This document shows, one piece after another, positions 44,515 to 53,337 of a stretch of 64,000 nucleotides of DNA. Positions within the stretch are counted from its first letter, which is position 1. Every line of letters starts with the position of its first letter. The DNA comes from an uncultured Aquimarina sp. (GTDB lineage Bacteria > Bacteroidota > Bacteroidia > Flavobacteriales > Flavobacteriaceae), in assembly GCA_947498775.1 (NCBI GenBank), contig CANMLL010000002.1, forward strand, positions 248,001 to 312,000, in the 5' to 3' direction. The notes beneath the pieces are model-generated. The model ran no database searches and was not told the origin of the DNA. It saw only the letters and a program-made list of their open reading frames with translations. A program made the position numbers and the translations under genes.

Positions 44515-45423
44515 ATGATAAAATTATTAACAATACTAGGTTGTATAGGATTGGGTATGGTACTAAAAAAAGTAAAGCAGCTTCCAAAAGATTTGTATCT
44601 AAAACTTAACCGGGTATTGATCCGTTTTTTTATTCCGATTTTGATATTGTTACACATTCCCGAAACTGTTTTTACGAAAGCTTATATTTGGCCCGTATTA
44701 TCTGCTTGGTTAGTATTTTTTGGAAGCGTACTATTCTTTTTCATCATAGGAAAATGGAAGGCTATAGATCGAAGTTCTTTAGGAGGACTTACAGTTACTG
44801 CCGGCATAGGAAGTATTTCTTTTGTAGGCTTTCCTATTTTTGAAATGTTATTTGGCAGTGAAGGCCTAAAAATAGGAATCATAATGAGTACGCTAGGCAC
44901 TTTTGTGATATGTATTACTGCAGGTATTTTAGTCAGTTCATGGTTCGCAGCTAAACAACCAAATCTAAAGTCCATTCTAATACCAATGCTAAAATTTCCA
45001 CCATTCGTTGCTTTTGCAATAGCATTAGTTTTACATCTTAGTTCATATGAACATCCTGAGTGGCTTAGATATGTTTTGGTCACAGTCAATTCAATTTTTC
45101 CATTTTTAGCACTGATTACTATAGGGTTAGCAATTAATTTTTCATTCAAAGAACTTAGAGATCAAAATCTTTTATTAGGGCTTTCCTACAAGTTACTTGT
45201 TGCTCCAATATTGATTTTTATATTTTTTTATGTGCTAATCGGAAAAATGGATCTGACCAGTAAAATATGTATTATGGCGGCAGGAATAGGATCTATGAAT
45301 ACAATTGCTATTATTGCGATGGAATTAGATCTCAACCCCACTCTTTGTTCAAAAATGGTTGGGATCGGTATTCCAATATCAATACCTTTATTATTTGTAA
45401 TTAACTTTTTACTAAGTATTTAA
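44515..45423 (+). CDS. AEC-family permease
   Basis: 302 residues with about ten hydrophobic helices. The start IKLLTILGCIGLGMVLKKVKQLPKDLYLKLNRVLIRFFIPILIL and later helices match the auxin-efflux-carrier (AEC) family, two repeats of five helices. Bacterial members such as MdcF and MleP move malonate or malate. The stop is directly followed by the start codon of the DASS transporter gene, so both are co-translated. Confidence 0.88.
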   Translation: MIKLLTILGCIGLGMVLKKVKQLPKDLYLKLNRVLIRFFIPILILLHIPETVFTKAYIWPVLSAWLVFFGSVLFFFIIGKWKAIDRSSLGGLTVTAGIGSISFVGFPIFEMLFGSEGLKIGIIMSTLGTFVICITAGILVSSWFAAKQPNLKSILIPMLKFPPFVAFAIALVLHLSSYEHPEWLRYVLVTVNSIFPFLALITIGLAINFSFKELRDQNLLLGLSYKLLVAPILIFIFFYVLIGKMDLTSKICIMAAGIGSMNTIAIIAMELDLNPTLCSKMVGIGIPISIPLLFVINFLLSI

Positions 45424-46911
45424 ATGAGATACACTTCCAAAATGAATTCTAAAACTTTAGGTAAGGTAGGTGGTCCGCTGGCCTTTCTGATAATAACACT
45501 ATTTTTTCATCCAGAAGGATTGTCAAAAGAAGCAAATGCAATCTTGGCAAGTACGTTATGGATTGCCATATGGTGGATTACCGAAGCAATTCCCATCGCT
45601 GTAACCTCGTTACTACCCATTATATTGTTTCCAATGTCTGGGGGTTTGGATATTAAAACAACTACAGCGGCTTTTGGAAATCACAATATTTTCCTATATC
45701 TGGGAGGATTTATTCTTGCCATTGGTATTGAAAAATGGAACTTACATAAACGTATTGCATTAAGTATCATTACCATTATTGGCACCAGTGTTAAAACAAT
45801 GATCCTAGGTTTTATGATTGCTACTGCCTTTTTATCAATGTGGATTTCTAATACGGCCACATCGGTAATGATGTTACCGATCGGAATTGCAATTATATCT
45901 CAACTTTCAGACAATCCGAATACTATCGCAGATGAAAACAAGATCTTCGGAAAAGCCTTAATGCTAAGTATTGCGTATAGTGCATCCATAGGAGGTATTG
46001 CTTCTTTAATTGGTACGCCTACCAACCTCATTTTGGCAGGGATTGTTAAAGAAATCTATGGCTATGAAATTACATTTACCAACTGGATCATGATTGGATT
46101 ACCGATATCCTTATTGATGCTTTTTTTAAGCTGGCGATATCTGGTTCAAGTAGCCTTTACTTTTAAACAAAAAGAGTTTCCAGGAGGGAAAAATGAAGTA
46201 AAAAGACAATTAAAAGAGCTTGGTAAAATTTCTTTTGAAGAAAAATGGGTACTGGCAGTATTCATATTTACAGCATGCGCATGGATTAGTAGATCCTTTT
46301 TGCTACAACCTATATTTCCTGCAATTGATGACACAATAATAGCGATCCTTGCTGCTGTATTGCTTTTTATTTTACCAAGCAAACAAAAAGGAAAATCTTT
46401 GATGAATTGGAAATCTGCAGCCAAATTACCATGGGGAGTCTTATTGTTATTTGGTGGTGGATTAGCTTTGGCCTCGGGTTTTAAAGAATCTGGACTGGCA
46501 CTATGGATCGGTACTCAAATGACATTGCTTGATGGTGTTCATTTAATTATATTATTGGCTTTTATTGTTACCGCTGTAAATTTCTTAACCGAAATCACTT
46601 CTAATGTAGCAACAACATCCATGCTTTTACCTGTATTGGCTTCTATGGCGCTCTCTTTAGATGTGCATCCATTTATATTGATGGTAGGAGCTACTATAGC
46701 AGCATCTTGTGCATTTATGCTGCCTGTAGCCACTCCTCCAAACGCAGTAGTCTTTGGATCTGGATATTTAACAATCCCAGATATGATGAGAAAAGGGTTT
46801 TGGTTAAATGTAATTTCTATTATCATTATCATTGGATTTACCTATTACGCACTTCCGTATCTATGGGATTTTGTACCCGATTTTTTTCCAACAGAATTAA
46901 AAACAAAATAA
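45424..46911 (+). CDS. DASS/SLC13 sodium:dicarboxylate symporter
   Basis: 495 residues, about 11 helices. Both family signature loops are present: SNTATSVMMLP in the first half and TSNVATTSMLLP in the second (the S-N-T / S-N-V carboxylate motifs), with sodium-site loops SIGGIASLIGTPTN and MLPVATPPNAVVFGSGY. SLC13-type transporters import succinate, malate, tartrate and similar acids with sodium. Zero-gap start after the AEC gene. Fits the tartrate/D-malate dehydrogenase-type enzyme encoded downstream. Confidence 0.94.
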   Translation: MRYTSKMNSKTLGKVGGPLAFLIITLFFHPEGLSKEANAILASTLWIAIWWITEAIPIAVTSLLPIILFPMSGGLDIKTTTAAFGNHNIFLYLGGFILAIGIEKWNLHKRIALSIITIIGTSVKTMILGFMIATAFLSMWISNTATSVMMLPIGIAIISQLSDNPNTIADENKIFGKALMLSIAYSASIGGIASLIGTPTNLILAGIVKEIYGYEITFTNWIMIGLPISLLMLFLSWRYLVQVAFTFKQKEFPGGKNEVKRQLKELGKISFEEKWVLAVFIFTACAWISRSFLLQPIFPAIDDTIIAILAAVLLFILPSKQKGKSLMNWKSAAKLPWGVLLLFGGGLALASGFKESGLALWIGTQMTLLDGVHLIILLAFIVTAVNFLTEITSNVATTSMLLPVLASMALSLDVHPFILMVGATIAASCAFMLPVATPPNAVVFGSGYLTIPDMMRKGFWLNVISIIIIIGFTYYALPYLWDFVPDFFPTELKTK

Positions 46912-46914
46912 ATC

Positions 46915-47793
46915 ATGTTCGAAAATTTCAAAAAAGATAAAATAAAACTAGGGGATATAGTAATAAACTATGTCATCGATGGTAATGGTCCTCCTCTGCT
47001 ATTATTACATGGTTATCCGCAAACACACGCTATATGGCATAAAATTGTTCCTGGATTAATAGAAAAATTTACAGTAGTCGCAAGTGATTTAAGAGGCTAT
47101 GGTGATAGTAGTAAACCCAAAACTACAGAGGATCATAAACCTTACTCAAAAAGAGAAATGGCAAAAGATCAAGTGCTTTTAATGAAGGCTTTAGGATTTA
47201 ATACGTTCTACGTAGCAGGTCATGACCGAGGAGGCAGAGTTGCACATCGTATGGCTCTGGATCATCCTAATATTATAAAAAAAATGGCCGTTTTAGACAT
47301 TGCTCCTACCTATACCATGTACAAAACTGCAGATATGGACTTTGCAAAAGCATATTATCACTGGTTTTTTCTTATTCAGCCTTATGATATCCCTGAACGC
47401 ATGATCGGAGCAGATCCTTTATTCTATCTGAATAAAAAATTTGGTCAGTGGGGACGAGATACCGAAGCTTTCACGAAAGAGGCTTTTGACGAATATGTGC
47501 GCTGCCTCACACCAGATACTATCCATGCCAGTTGTGAAGATTATCGAGCTTCAGCCTCTATTGATATAAAACATGATCAACAAGATATTGACAATAAAAA
47601 CAAAATAAAATGTCCAATCTTATGCATTTGGGGCCAAAAAGGGTATGTGGGAAGGAAATATGACGTTGTTTCCGAATGGAAAAAATGGGGAGATCATGTT
47701 GAAGGTTATGGGTTACCGGGTGGGCATTATTTACCAGAAGAGGCTCCTAAAGAAACATTACAAGCGCTTTTAAATTTCTTATATTTTAATTAA
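46915..47793 (+). CDS. Alpha/beta hydrolase of the fluoroacetate dehalogenase type
   Basis: 292 residues, cytoplasmic. All residues that define fluoroacetate dehalogenases line up: nucleophile D104 with R105 and R108 (GHDRGGRVAHRMALDHP), D128 (VLDIAP), the halide pocket H149-W150 (YYHWFF) and Y210 (CEDYRAS), and catalytic H271 (GGHYLPEEAP). The Asp nucleophile, rather than Ser, marks a C-halogen-cleaving or epoxide-hydrolysing mechanism, and the two Arg bind a carboxylate. A 2-halo acid is thus the expected substrate type, converted to a 2-hydroxy acid. It begins 3 nt after the DASS gene, with the dehydrogenase gene next. Confidence 0.88.
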   Translation: MFENFKKDKIKLGDIVINYVIDGNGPPLLLLHGYPQTHAIWHKIVPGLIEKFTVVASDLRGYGDSSKPKTTEDHKPYSKREMAKDQVLLMKALGFNTFYVAGHDRGGRVAHRMALDHPNIIKKMAVLDIAPTYTMYKTADMDFAKAYYHWFFLIQPYDIPERMIGADPLFYLNKKFGQWGRDTEAFTKEAFDEYVRCLTPDTIHASCEDYRASASIDIKHDQQDIDNKNKIKCPILCIWGQKGYVGRKYDVVSEWKKWGDHVEGYGLPGGHYLPEEAPKETLQALLNFLYFN

Positions 47794-47803
47794 AAAAACA
47801 ATT

Positions 47804-48862
47804 ATGAATACGTATAAAATAGCAACGGTTCCCGGAGACGGAATCGGAAACGAAGTAATACCCGAATCAACTCAACTATTAGATATCGTAGCCGCAAAAT
47901 GCGGTTTCAAATTAACCTACCAAAACTATGACTACTCCTGCAAGCGATACAAAGAAACCGGAAAAATGATGCCCGATGATGGATTAGATCATCTTCGTGA
48001 TAGTGATAGTATTTTCCTTGGAGCTGTAGGTTATCCAGGAGTACCGGACCATATATCACTATGGGGGTTGCTTGTTCCAATTCGCAGATCGTTTCAACAA
48101 TACATCAATTTAAGACCCGTGAGATTACTAAAAGGTATAGAATCTCCTTTACGAAATCCAGGAGACATAGATTTTTACATTGTAAGAGAAAATAATGAAG
48201 GGGAGTATTCTTCTATCGGAGGAAAATTGAATGAAGGTACCGAGTATGAACTCGTGGTACAGGAAAGTATTTTTACCAAACGAGGAGTCGATAGAGTAAT
48301 GAGATTTGCGTATGATCTTGCGCAAAAAAGAAATAAAAAATTAGCCAGTGCAACCAAATCCAATGGTATTATCCATACAATGCCCTATTGGGATGAGCGA
48401 TTTAAAGCTATTGGAAAGGAGTATCAAGATGTTGAACAATCACAGTTTCATATCGATATCTTAACGGCACATTTTGTGCAACATCCAGATTGGTTCGATG
48501 TTGTTGTGGCCAGCAATCTTTTTGGTGACATTTTATCAGACCTTGGCCCCGCAGTAGTTGGCGGAATGGGGATTGCTCCTGGAGCAAATATCAATCCTGA
48601 AAAAGAATTCCCTAGTATGTTTGAACCGGTACACGGTAGCGCACCCGATATTGCTGGAAAAAACATAGCTAACCCAATAGCTTGTTTTTGGACCGGTGCT
48701 ATGATGTTGGATCACTTGGGAGAAACCGATGGTGCTTCTTTAATAGTAAAAAGTATCGAAAAACTAACTTCAGAAGGAAAAGTGCTTACTCGTGATCTTG
48801 GCGGCACATCTTCAACCCAAGATGTTACCAAAGAAATTATCAAAATAGTTAAAGACAGTTAG
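47804..48862 (+). CDS. Tartrate dehydrogenase/D-malate dehydrogenase-type decarboxylating enzyme
   Basis: 352 residues, isocitrate/isopropylmalate dehydrogenase superfamily: IATVPGDGIGNEV at the N-terminus, SLWGLLVPIRRSFQQYINLRPVRLL in the substrate region, REN..EGEYS, and the metal site FGDILSDLGPAV with GSAPDIAGKNIANP near the end. The segment GVPDHISLWGLLVPIR is typical of the tartrate dehydrogenase and DmlA branch rather than of LeuB or Icd. These enzymes oxidise D-malate to pyruvate and CO2, or tartrate to oxaloglycolate, using NAD and Mn or Mg. Last gene of the unit, 10 nt after the dehalogenase-type gene; a strong terminator follows. Confidence 0.92.
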   Translation: MNTYKIATVPGDGIGNEVIPESTQLLDIVAAKCGFKLTYQNYDYSCKRYKETGKMMPDDGLDHLRDSDSIFLGAVGYPGVPDHISLWGLLVPIRRSFQQYINLRPVRLLKGIESPLRNPGDIDFYIVRENNEGEYSSIGGKLNEGTEYELVVQESIFTKRGVDRVMRFAYDLAQKRNKKLASATKSNGIIHTMPYWDERFKAIGKEYQDVEQSQFHIDILTAHFVQHPDWFDVVVASNLFGDILSDLGPAVVGGMGIAPGANINPEKEFPSMFEPVHGSAPDIAGKNIANPIACFWTGAMMLDHLGETDGASLIVKSIEKLTSEGKVLTRDLGGTSSTQDVTKEIIKIVKDS

Positions 48863-48930
48863 TTCGAAGAAGATAAAAATTTCTTGAAACCAACTATCCT
48901 CGCAGAGCCATCATAAAATTATTTAGATTA

Positions 48931-48966
48931 AAAGGTCTCAAAAGATGTCATTTTGAGACCTTTTTT
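48931..48966. terminator. Bidirectional intrinsic terminator
   Basis: A perfect 13-bp stem AAAGGTCTCAAAA / TTTTGAGACCTTT with a 7-nt loop and a T-run. It lies between the dehydrogenase gene (plus) and the small minus-strand gene ending at 48970, and can serve both. Confidence 0.88.
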
Positions 48967-48969
48967 AGT

Positions 48970-49209
48970 TTACATCGAAAGTATCCTTTTAACCTGATCA
49001 TAATCCTCTTCGTATTCCCAATAAATAATTCTGTTATATGCATAACTAATTAGGATATAATTATTGCTTATCGATAGGATTCGATCTAAAGCAACTATTT
49101 TCTTAGAAGCATTTTCAACCTCTACTTCTTCAGTTATTTCCTGATTATTAGCATCAAAACCATGAACGATACTATGGTTTTTCAGGGTTAGTTCAATAAA
49201 TTTTGTCAT
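48970..49209 (-). CDS. Hypothetical 79-residue protein
   Basis: Small, acidic, probably beta-rich protein (TKFIELTLKNHSIVHGF; KKIVALDRILSISNNYILISYAY). The pattern resembles short cytoplasmic proteins that encode a single small beta domain, but no family is recognised. It converges on the terminator at 48931. Real-gene status is supported by its ATG, length and a shared terminator. Confidence 0.55.
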   Translation of the reverse strand: MTKFIELTLKNHSIVHGFDANNQEITEEVEVENASKKIVALDRILSISNNYILISYAYNRIIYWEYEEDYDQVKRILSM

Positions 49210-49318
49210 GATCTATGGTTTTCATTCAAAAGTTCCCTATTTTACCTTAACATGCCTTTAAGACTTTGGCACTTTCATTTTATTTACTTTAGACACCACA
49301 TAGTCAATCAATCAAAAA

Positions 49319-50092
49319 GTGCCAAAACTATTCTTTCTATTAATTGCTTCTGTTCTTAGTTTTTTTTGCTGGACTCAAGAAAATATTTCAATTACTTATA
49401 TTGGTAATATGGGGGTGTATATTTCTGGAAATGAGTTTTCGGTTCTTATAGATGGTTTACATACCGAATATGGAGATGATTATTTATTCCCAACAGAAGA
49501 ATTGGTAAGCAATATTACCACTCAACTGAAACCAGATGCTATTTTGTTTACCCATCATCATGGAGATCACTTTAGTGCGCCATTATCTGATGCCTTCCTT
49601 AAATCAAATGAAAAATCGGTGATCTTTGGCCCAAATCAAGTTACCAAAAAAATTAATGCATCAGGAAATAGAATTCATACGATCACCACAAAAGACTATA
49701 TAAAACAAAAAATCACCTTCAAAAATGCTGAAGTTACAGGCCTTAAAATAAACCATGCAGGAAAAAGACATATTGCTATAGAAAATGTTGGATATCTGGT
49801 GACCATTGATAACACCAAAATCCTACATGTGGGAGACACCAATTGGTTAGAAGAAATTAAACTGTTTGACCAATTAAAATTGTCAGAAGAGTCTATAGAT
49901 ATAGTAATTTTACCTTATTGGATGCTTTTGCAAGAAGATGCAGCAGAATTAATCCAAAGGTATATTGATCCAAAACATGTAATTGCGACGCATATTTCTC
50001 CAAGAATTAAAAAGCAAGACCTTTTGGAGTTAAAGAATAGATATCCCCAAACACACTTTCTAACAAAACTCGAACAACAAATACAACTATAA
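49319..50092 (+). CDS. Exported metallo-beta-lactamase-fold hydrolase
   Basis: 257 residues. The start is a GTG; the following residues form a signal peptide (KLFFLLIASVLSFFCW). The metal motif is LFTHHHGDHFSAPL (HxHxDH type: H-H-G-D-H), then HAGKRH, HVGDTN and a late ATHISPR. It resembles the UlaG/YtnP-like group with a compact fold. Periplasmic or secreted location. It starts 18 nt before the propeller gene at 50111 and may form an operon with it and the S9 peptidase. Confidence 0.85.
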   Translation: MPKLFFLLIASVLSFFCWTQENISITYIGNMGVYISGNEFSVLIDGLHTEYGDDYLFPTEELVSNITTQLKPDAILFTHHHGDHFSAPLSDAFLKSNEKSVIFGPNQVTKKINASGNRIHTITTKDYIKQKITFKNAEVTGLKINHAGKRHIAIENVGYLVTIDNTKILHVGDTNWLEEIKLFDQLKLSEESIDIVILPYWMLLQEDAAELIQRYIDPKHVIATHISPRIKKQDLLELKNRYPQTHFLTKLEQQIQL

Positions 50093-50110
50093 TTAACTCA
50101 CATCCAAAAA

Positions 50111-53100
50111 ATGAAAAAAGTAATATCACTACTTATTATACTGCTAGTTACAACTACGTTGCTGAGCCAGGAATTCTCTATGGATCTTATCAAGGACCTT
50201 ACCCCTCGTAATATTGGTCCAGGAGGAATGAGTGGTCGTGTAACCGCTATTGATGTAGTTACTTCAGATCCTAATATTATCTATGCTGGAACCGCATCGG
50301 GTGGATTATGGAAATCTATCTCGGGAGGCATAAAATGGGAACCCATTTTTGACAAAGAAGTAACTGCTTCTATAGGTGCCGTTGCCATACAACAATCCAA
50401 TCCTTCTGTAATCTGGGTAGGAACCGGCGAAGGGAACCCAAGAAATAGTCTTAATGGTGGTTATGGAATTTATAAATCTCTGAACGGTGGAAAAACCTGG
50501 AAAAGCATGGGACTCGAAAAAACTCGACATATTCATAGAGTTATAGTAGACCCAACCGATCCTAATACAGTTTATGTTGCAGCTATTGGTTCACCATGGG
50601 GAGAGCATCCCGAAAGAGGAGTGTTTAAAACTACCGATGGAGGTAACACATGGAATAAAATTTTATTCGCCAATAATAAAACAGGAGCCGCAGATCTTAT
50701 TATGGATCCTACAAATCCAAATAAATTGATTGCAGCGCTGTGGGAACATAAGCGTGATCCATGGTTTTTTAAATCTGGTGGTGAAGGTTCTGCTATACAT
50801 ATTACCCATGATGGAGGAAAAACCTGGGAAAAACGTACCGATACTGATGGTTTACCAAAAGGTAATCTAGGCCGTATTGGTTTGGCAATCGCTGCTAATA
50901 AGCCAAATATTATTTATGCATTAATCGAAGCCAAAAAAAATGCACTTTATAAATCAACTGATGGAGGTTTCAAATGGAAAAAGGTAAATGATAAAAATGA
51001 TATTGGAAATCGCCCATTCTATTATTCAGATATATTTGTGGATCCTCAAAATGAAAATAGAGTGTATTCGGTATTCACTTATGTAAATGTTTCTGAAGAT
51101 GGAGGTAAAAATTTTTCACAATTAATGCCCGCGTATGCTGTTGATAATGGTGTGCACCCTGATCATCATGCATGGTGGATCCATCCCAACGATGGAAATT
51201 ATATGATCGATGGTAACGATGGTGGTTTAAATATAACCCGTGACGGAGGAAAAACCTGGCGTTTTATCGGTAACCTTCCTGTGGCTCAATTCTATCATAT
51301 AAATGTAGACAACGAGTTTCCTTACAATGTCTATGGAGGAATGCAAGATAATGGGAGCTGGCGAGGTCCGGCTTATGTCTGGAAAGCACAAGGAATACGA
51401 AACTCGTACTGGCAGGAGATCTCCTTTGGAGATGGTTTTGATGTGGTTCCTGATAAAGATGATTCTCGCTACGGCTGGTCGATGAGTCAACAGGGATTTG
51501 TTTTAAGGTATGACTGGATGACTGGCAATAATTATATCGTTAAACCAATTCATCCTGATCCAAAAGTTAAACTTCGTTTTAATTGGAATGCTGCTATTAA
51601 CATTGATCCTTTTGATAATGGTACGCTTTATTTCGGAAGCCAATTTGTACACAAGAGTACCGATAAAGGACTCACTTGGGAAGTTATCTCTCCTGATTTG
51701 ACAACTAATGATCCTAATAAGCAAAAACAATCAGAAAGCGGTGGATTGACTATGGACGCTACTGGAGCAGAAAATCATTGTACAGTTTTAGTAGTAGAAC
51801 CATCTACTCTAGAGGAAAACATGCTTTGGGCGGGCACCGACGATGGACGAGTACATATTACCAGAAACGGAGGTGCCAATTGGACCGATGTTTCTAAAAA
51901 TATCAAAGGACTGCCGCAAGGAAGCTGGATCGCACAAATAAAAGCGTCAAACAAGAAGAAAGGCGAAGCAATGCTCGTAGCAAATGATTATAGACGATTT
52001 AATTATACTCCTTATGTTTTTAGAACCGTCGACTATGGCAAAACCTGGAAACGAATCGTAGATCAAAATGATGTGAAAAGTTATGCGTTAAGTATCGTTG
52101 AAGATCCGATTGAAAAGAATCTTTTGTTTCTAGGTACGGATGATGGATTATACATTTCTCTTAATGCTGGAAACAGTTGGACAAAATGGACCAAAGGATT
52201 CCCTACCGTTCCTGTAAAAGATTTGGTTATACAAACCAGAGAGCATGATTTGGTAATAGGTACATTTGGTAGAGCTGCCTGGGTGTTGGATGATATAAGA
52301 CCTTTAAGAGCTTTGGCAAAAAATAGTGCCATTTTGAATCAGAAATTACAGCTTTTCTCTCCCCCAACCGCATATCAATCGGCATATCAACAACCTACAG
52401 GAAGCCGTTTTGGTGGAGATGCGCTATACAATGGTGAGAATCGTGATAATGGCGCTATTATTTCGTATTACATAAAAGCCGAAGAAAAGAAAAAAGAGGA
52501 TACCACCAAAGATGAGGAAAAGGAGGATAATGAAGAAACAGAAGAAGATGAAGCAAAAGTAAAATGGGATTCTATCTCGCTTAAAGTATACAATGGGGGT
52601 CGCTTAATCAGAACTCTAAAACAAAAAACACCCGATTCTACTGGATTTCATAAAACAAGATGGCTTATGGATGAAAAAGGAGTAGATCGTCCTTCTAGAA
52701 AAATTCAAAAACAGAAGAAAGAACCCGGTGGTGTAGACGTAAAACCTGGTAAATATAAACTCATTATGGAGTATGGTGATCAAACTTCTGAGGCAATGGT
52801 CGAGGTAAAATCCGATCCAAGATTAAAAGTGTCTCAGAAAAATATAGATGAAGTGTATTCTACTTCAAAAAATCTGGAAAAGATGAGACAAACTGCCGCA
52901 GATGCAGTAAAACAACTTGTAGAGAGTAAAGAAGTGGCTTCAAAATATCAAAAAGAACTTAAAAAATTGGATAAAAAGAAATTCAAGGAGCAGCTAAAGT
53001 TATCCAAAGATATTTCTAAAAAGATCGATAGTGTCATTGCTCTTTATATCGGCAAAGAAGATAAACGTCAGGGAATCACTCGTAATCCTGAGATGACTGT

Positions 53101-53320
53101 AATGCAACGTCTGGGTACAGCAAGTTGGTATGTAGGTAGTCGCCAAAATGGAGTAACAGCTACCGAAAACACATTGATCATGCAGGCAAAAGATGCATTA
53201 CAAGATGCTCTGAAGCAAACCAACGAGTTTTTTAAAAATGAATGGAAACCCTATCAAGAAGAAATTGAAAAACTAGAAGTATCACCGTTTAAGAAAACGA
53301 AAAGTTTTAGTTTAGAATAA
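50111..53320 (+). CDS. Large secreted sortilin/BNR-repeat beta-propeller protein
   Basis: 1069 residues with signal peptide (cleavage near LLSQ). About 20-770 form two consecutive propellers made of BNR-like repeats: the motif S-x-D/N-G-G-x-T-W recurs, for example SLNGGKTWKS, TTDGGNTWNK, THDGGKTWEK, STDGGFKWKK, TRDGGKTWRF, SLNAGNSWTK. This is the Vps10/sortilin-type glycosyl-hydrolase-like family seen in many Bacteroidota. A C-terminal region (about 780-1069) is charged, with an acidic run (around residues 795-815) and a helical tail (ELKKLDKKKFKEQLKLSKDI). No catalytic residue can be assigned. It precedes an S9 peptidase gene by 17 nt. Confidence 0.88.
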   Translation: MKKVISLLIILLVTTTLLSQEFSMDLIKDLTPRNIGPGGMSGRVTAIDVVTSDPNIIYAGTASGGLWKSISGGIKWEPIFDKEVTASIGAVAIQQSNPSVIWVGTGEGNPRNSLNGGYGIYKSLNGGKTWKSMGLEKTRHIHRVIVDPTDPNTVYVAAIGSPWGEHPERGVFKTTDGGNTWNKILFANNKTGAADLIMDPTNPNKLIAALWEHKRDPWFFKSGGEGSAIHITHDGGKTWEKRTDTDGLPKGNLGRIGLAIAANKPNIIYALIEAKKNALYKSTDGGFKWKKVNDKNDIGNRPFYYSDIFVDPQNENRVYSVFTYVNVSEDGGKNFSQLMPAYAVDNGVHPDHHAWWIHPNDGNYMIDGNDGGLNITRDGGKTWRFIGNLPVAQFYHINVDNEFPYNVYGGMQDNGSWRGPAYVWKAQGIRNSYWQEISFGDGFDVVPDKDDSRYGWSMSQQGFVLRYDWMTGNNYIVKPIHPDPKVKLRFNWNAAINIDPFDNGTLYFGSQFVHKSTDKGLTWEVISPDLTTNDPNKQKQSESGGLTMDATGAENHCTVLVVEPSTLEENMLWAGTDDGRVHITRNGGANWTDVSKNIKGLPQGSWIAQIKASNKKKGEAMLVANDYRRFNYTPYVFRTVDYGKTWKRIVDQNDVKSYALSIVEDPIEKNLLFLGTDDGLYISLNAGNSWTKWTKGFPTVPVKDLVIQTREHDLVIGTFGRAAWVLDDIRPLRALAKNSAILNQKLQLFSPPTAYQSAYQQPTGSRFGGDALYNGENRDNGAIISYYIKAEEKKKEDTTKDEEKEDNEETEEDEAKVKWDSISLKVYNGGRLIRTLKQKTPDSTGFHKTRWLMDEKGVDRPSRKIQKQKKEPGGVDVKPGKYKLIMEYGDQTSEAMVEVKSDPRLKVSQKNIDEVYSTSKNLEKMRQTAADAVKQLVESKEVASKYQKELKKLDKKKFKEQLKLSKDISKKIDSVIALYIGKEDKRQGITRNPEMTVMQRLGTASWYVGSRQNGVTATENTLIMQAKDALQDALKQTNEFFKNEWKPYQEEIEKLEVSPFKKTKSFSLE

Positions 53321-53337
53321 TTAACACACAAATACTT

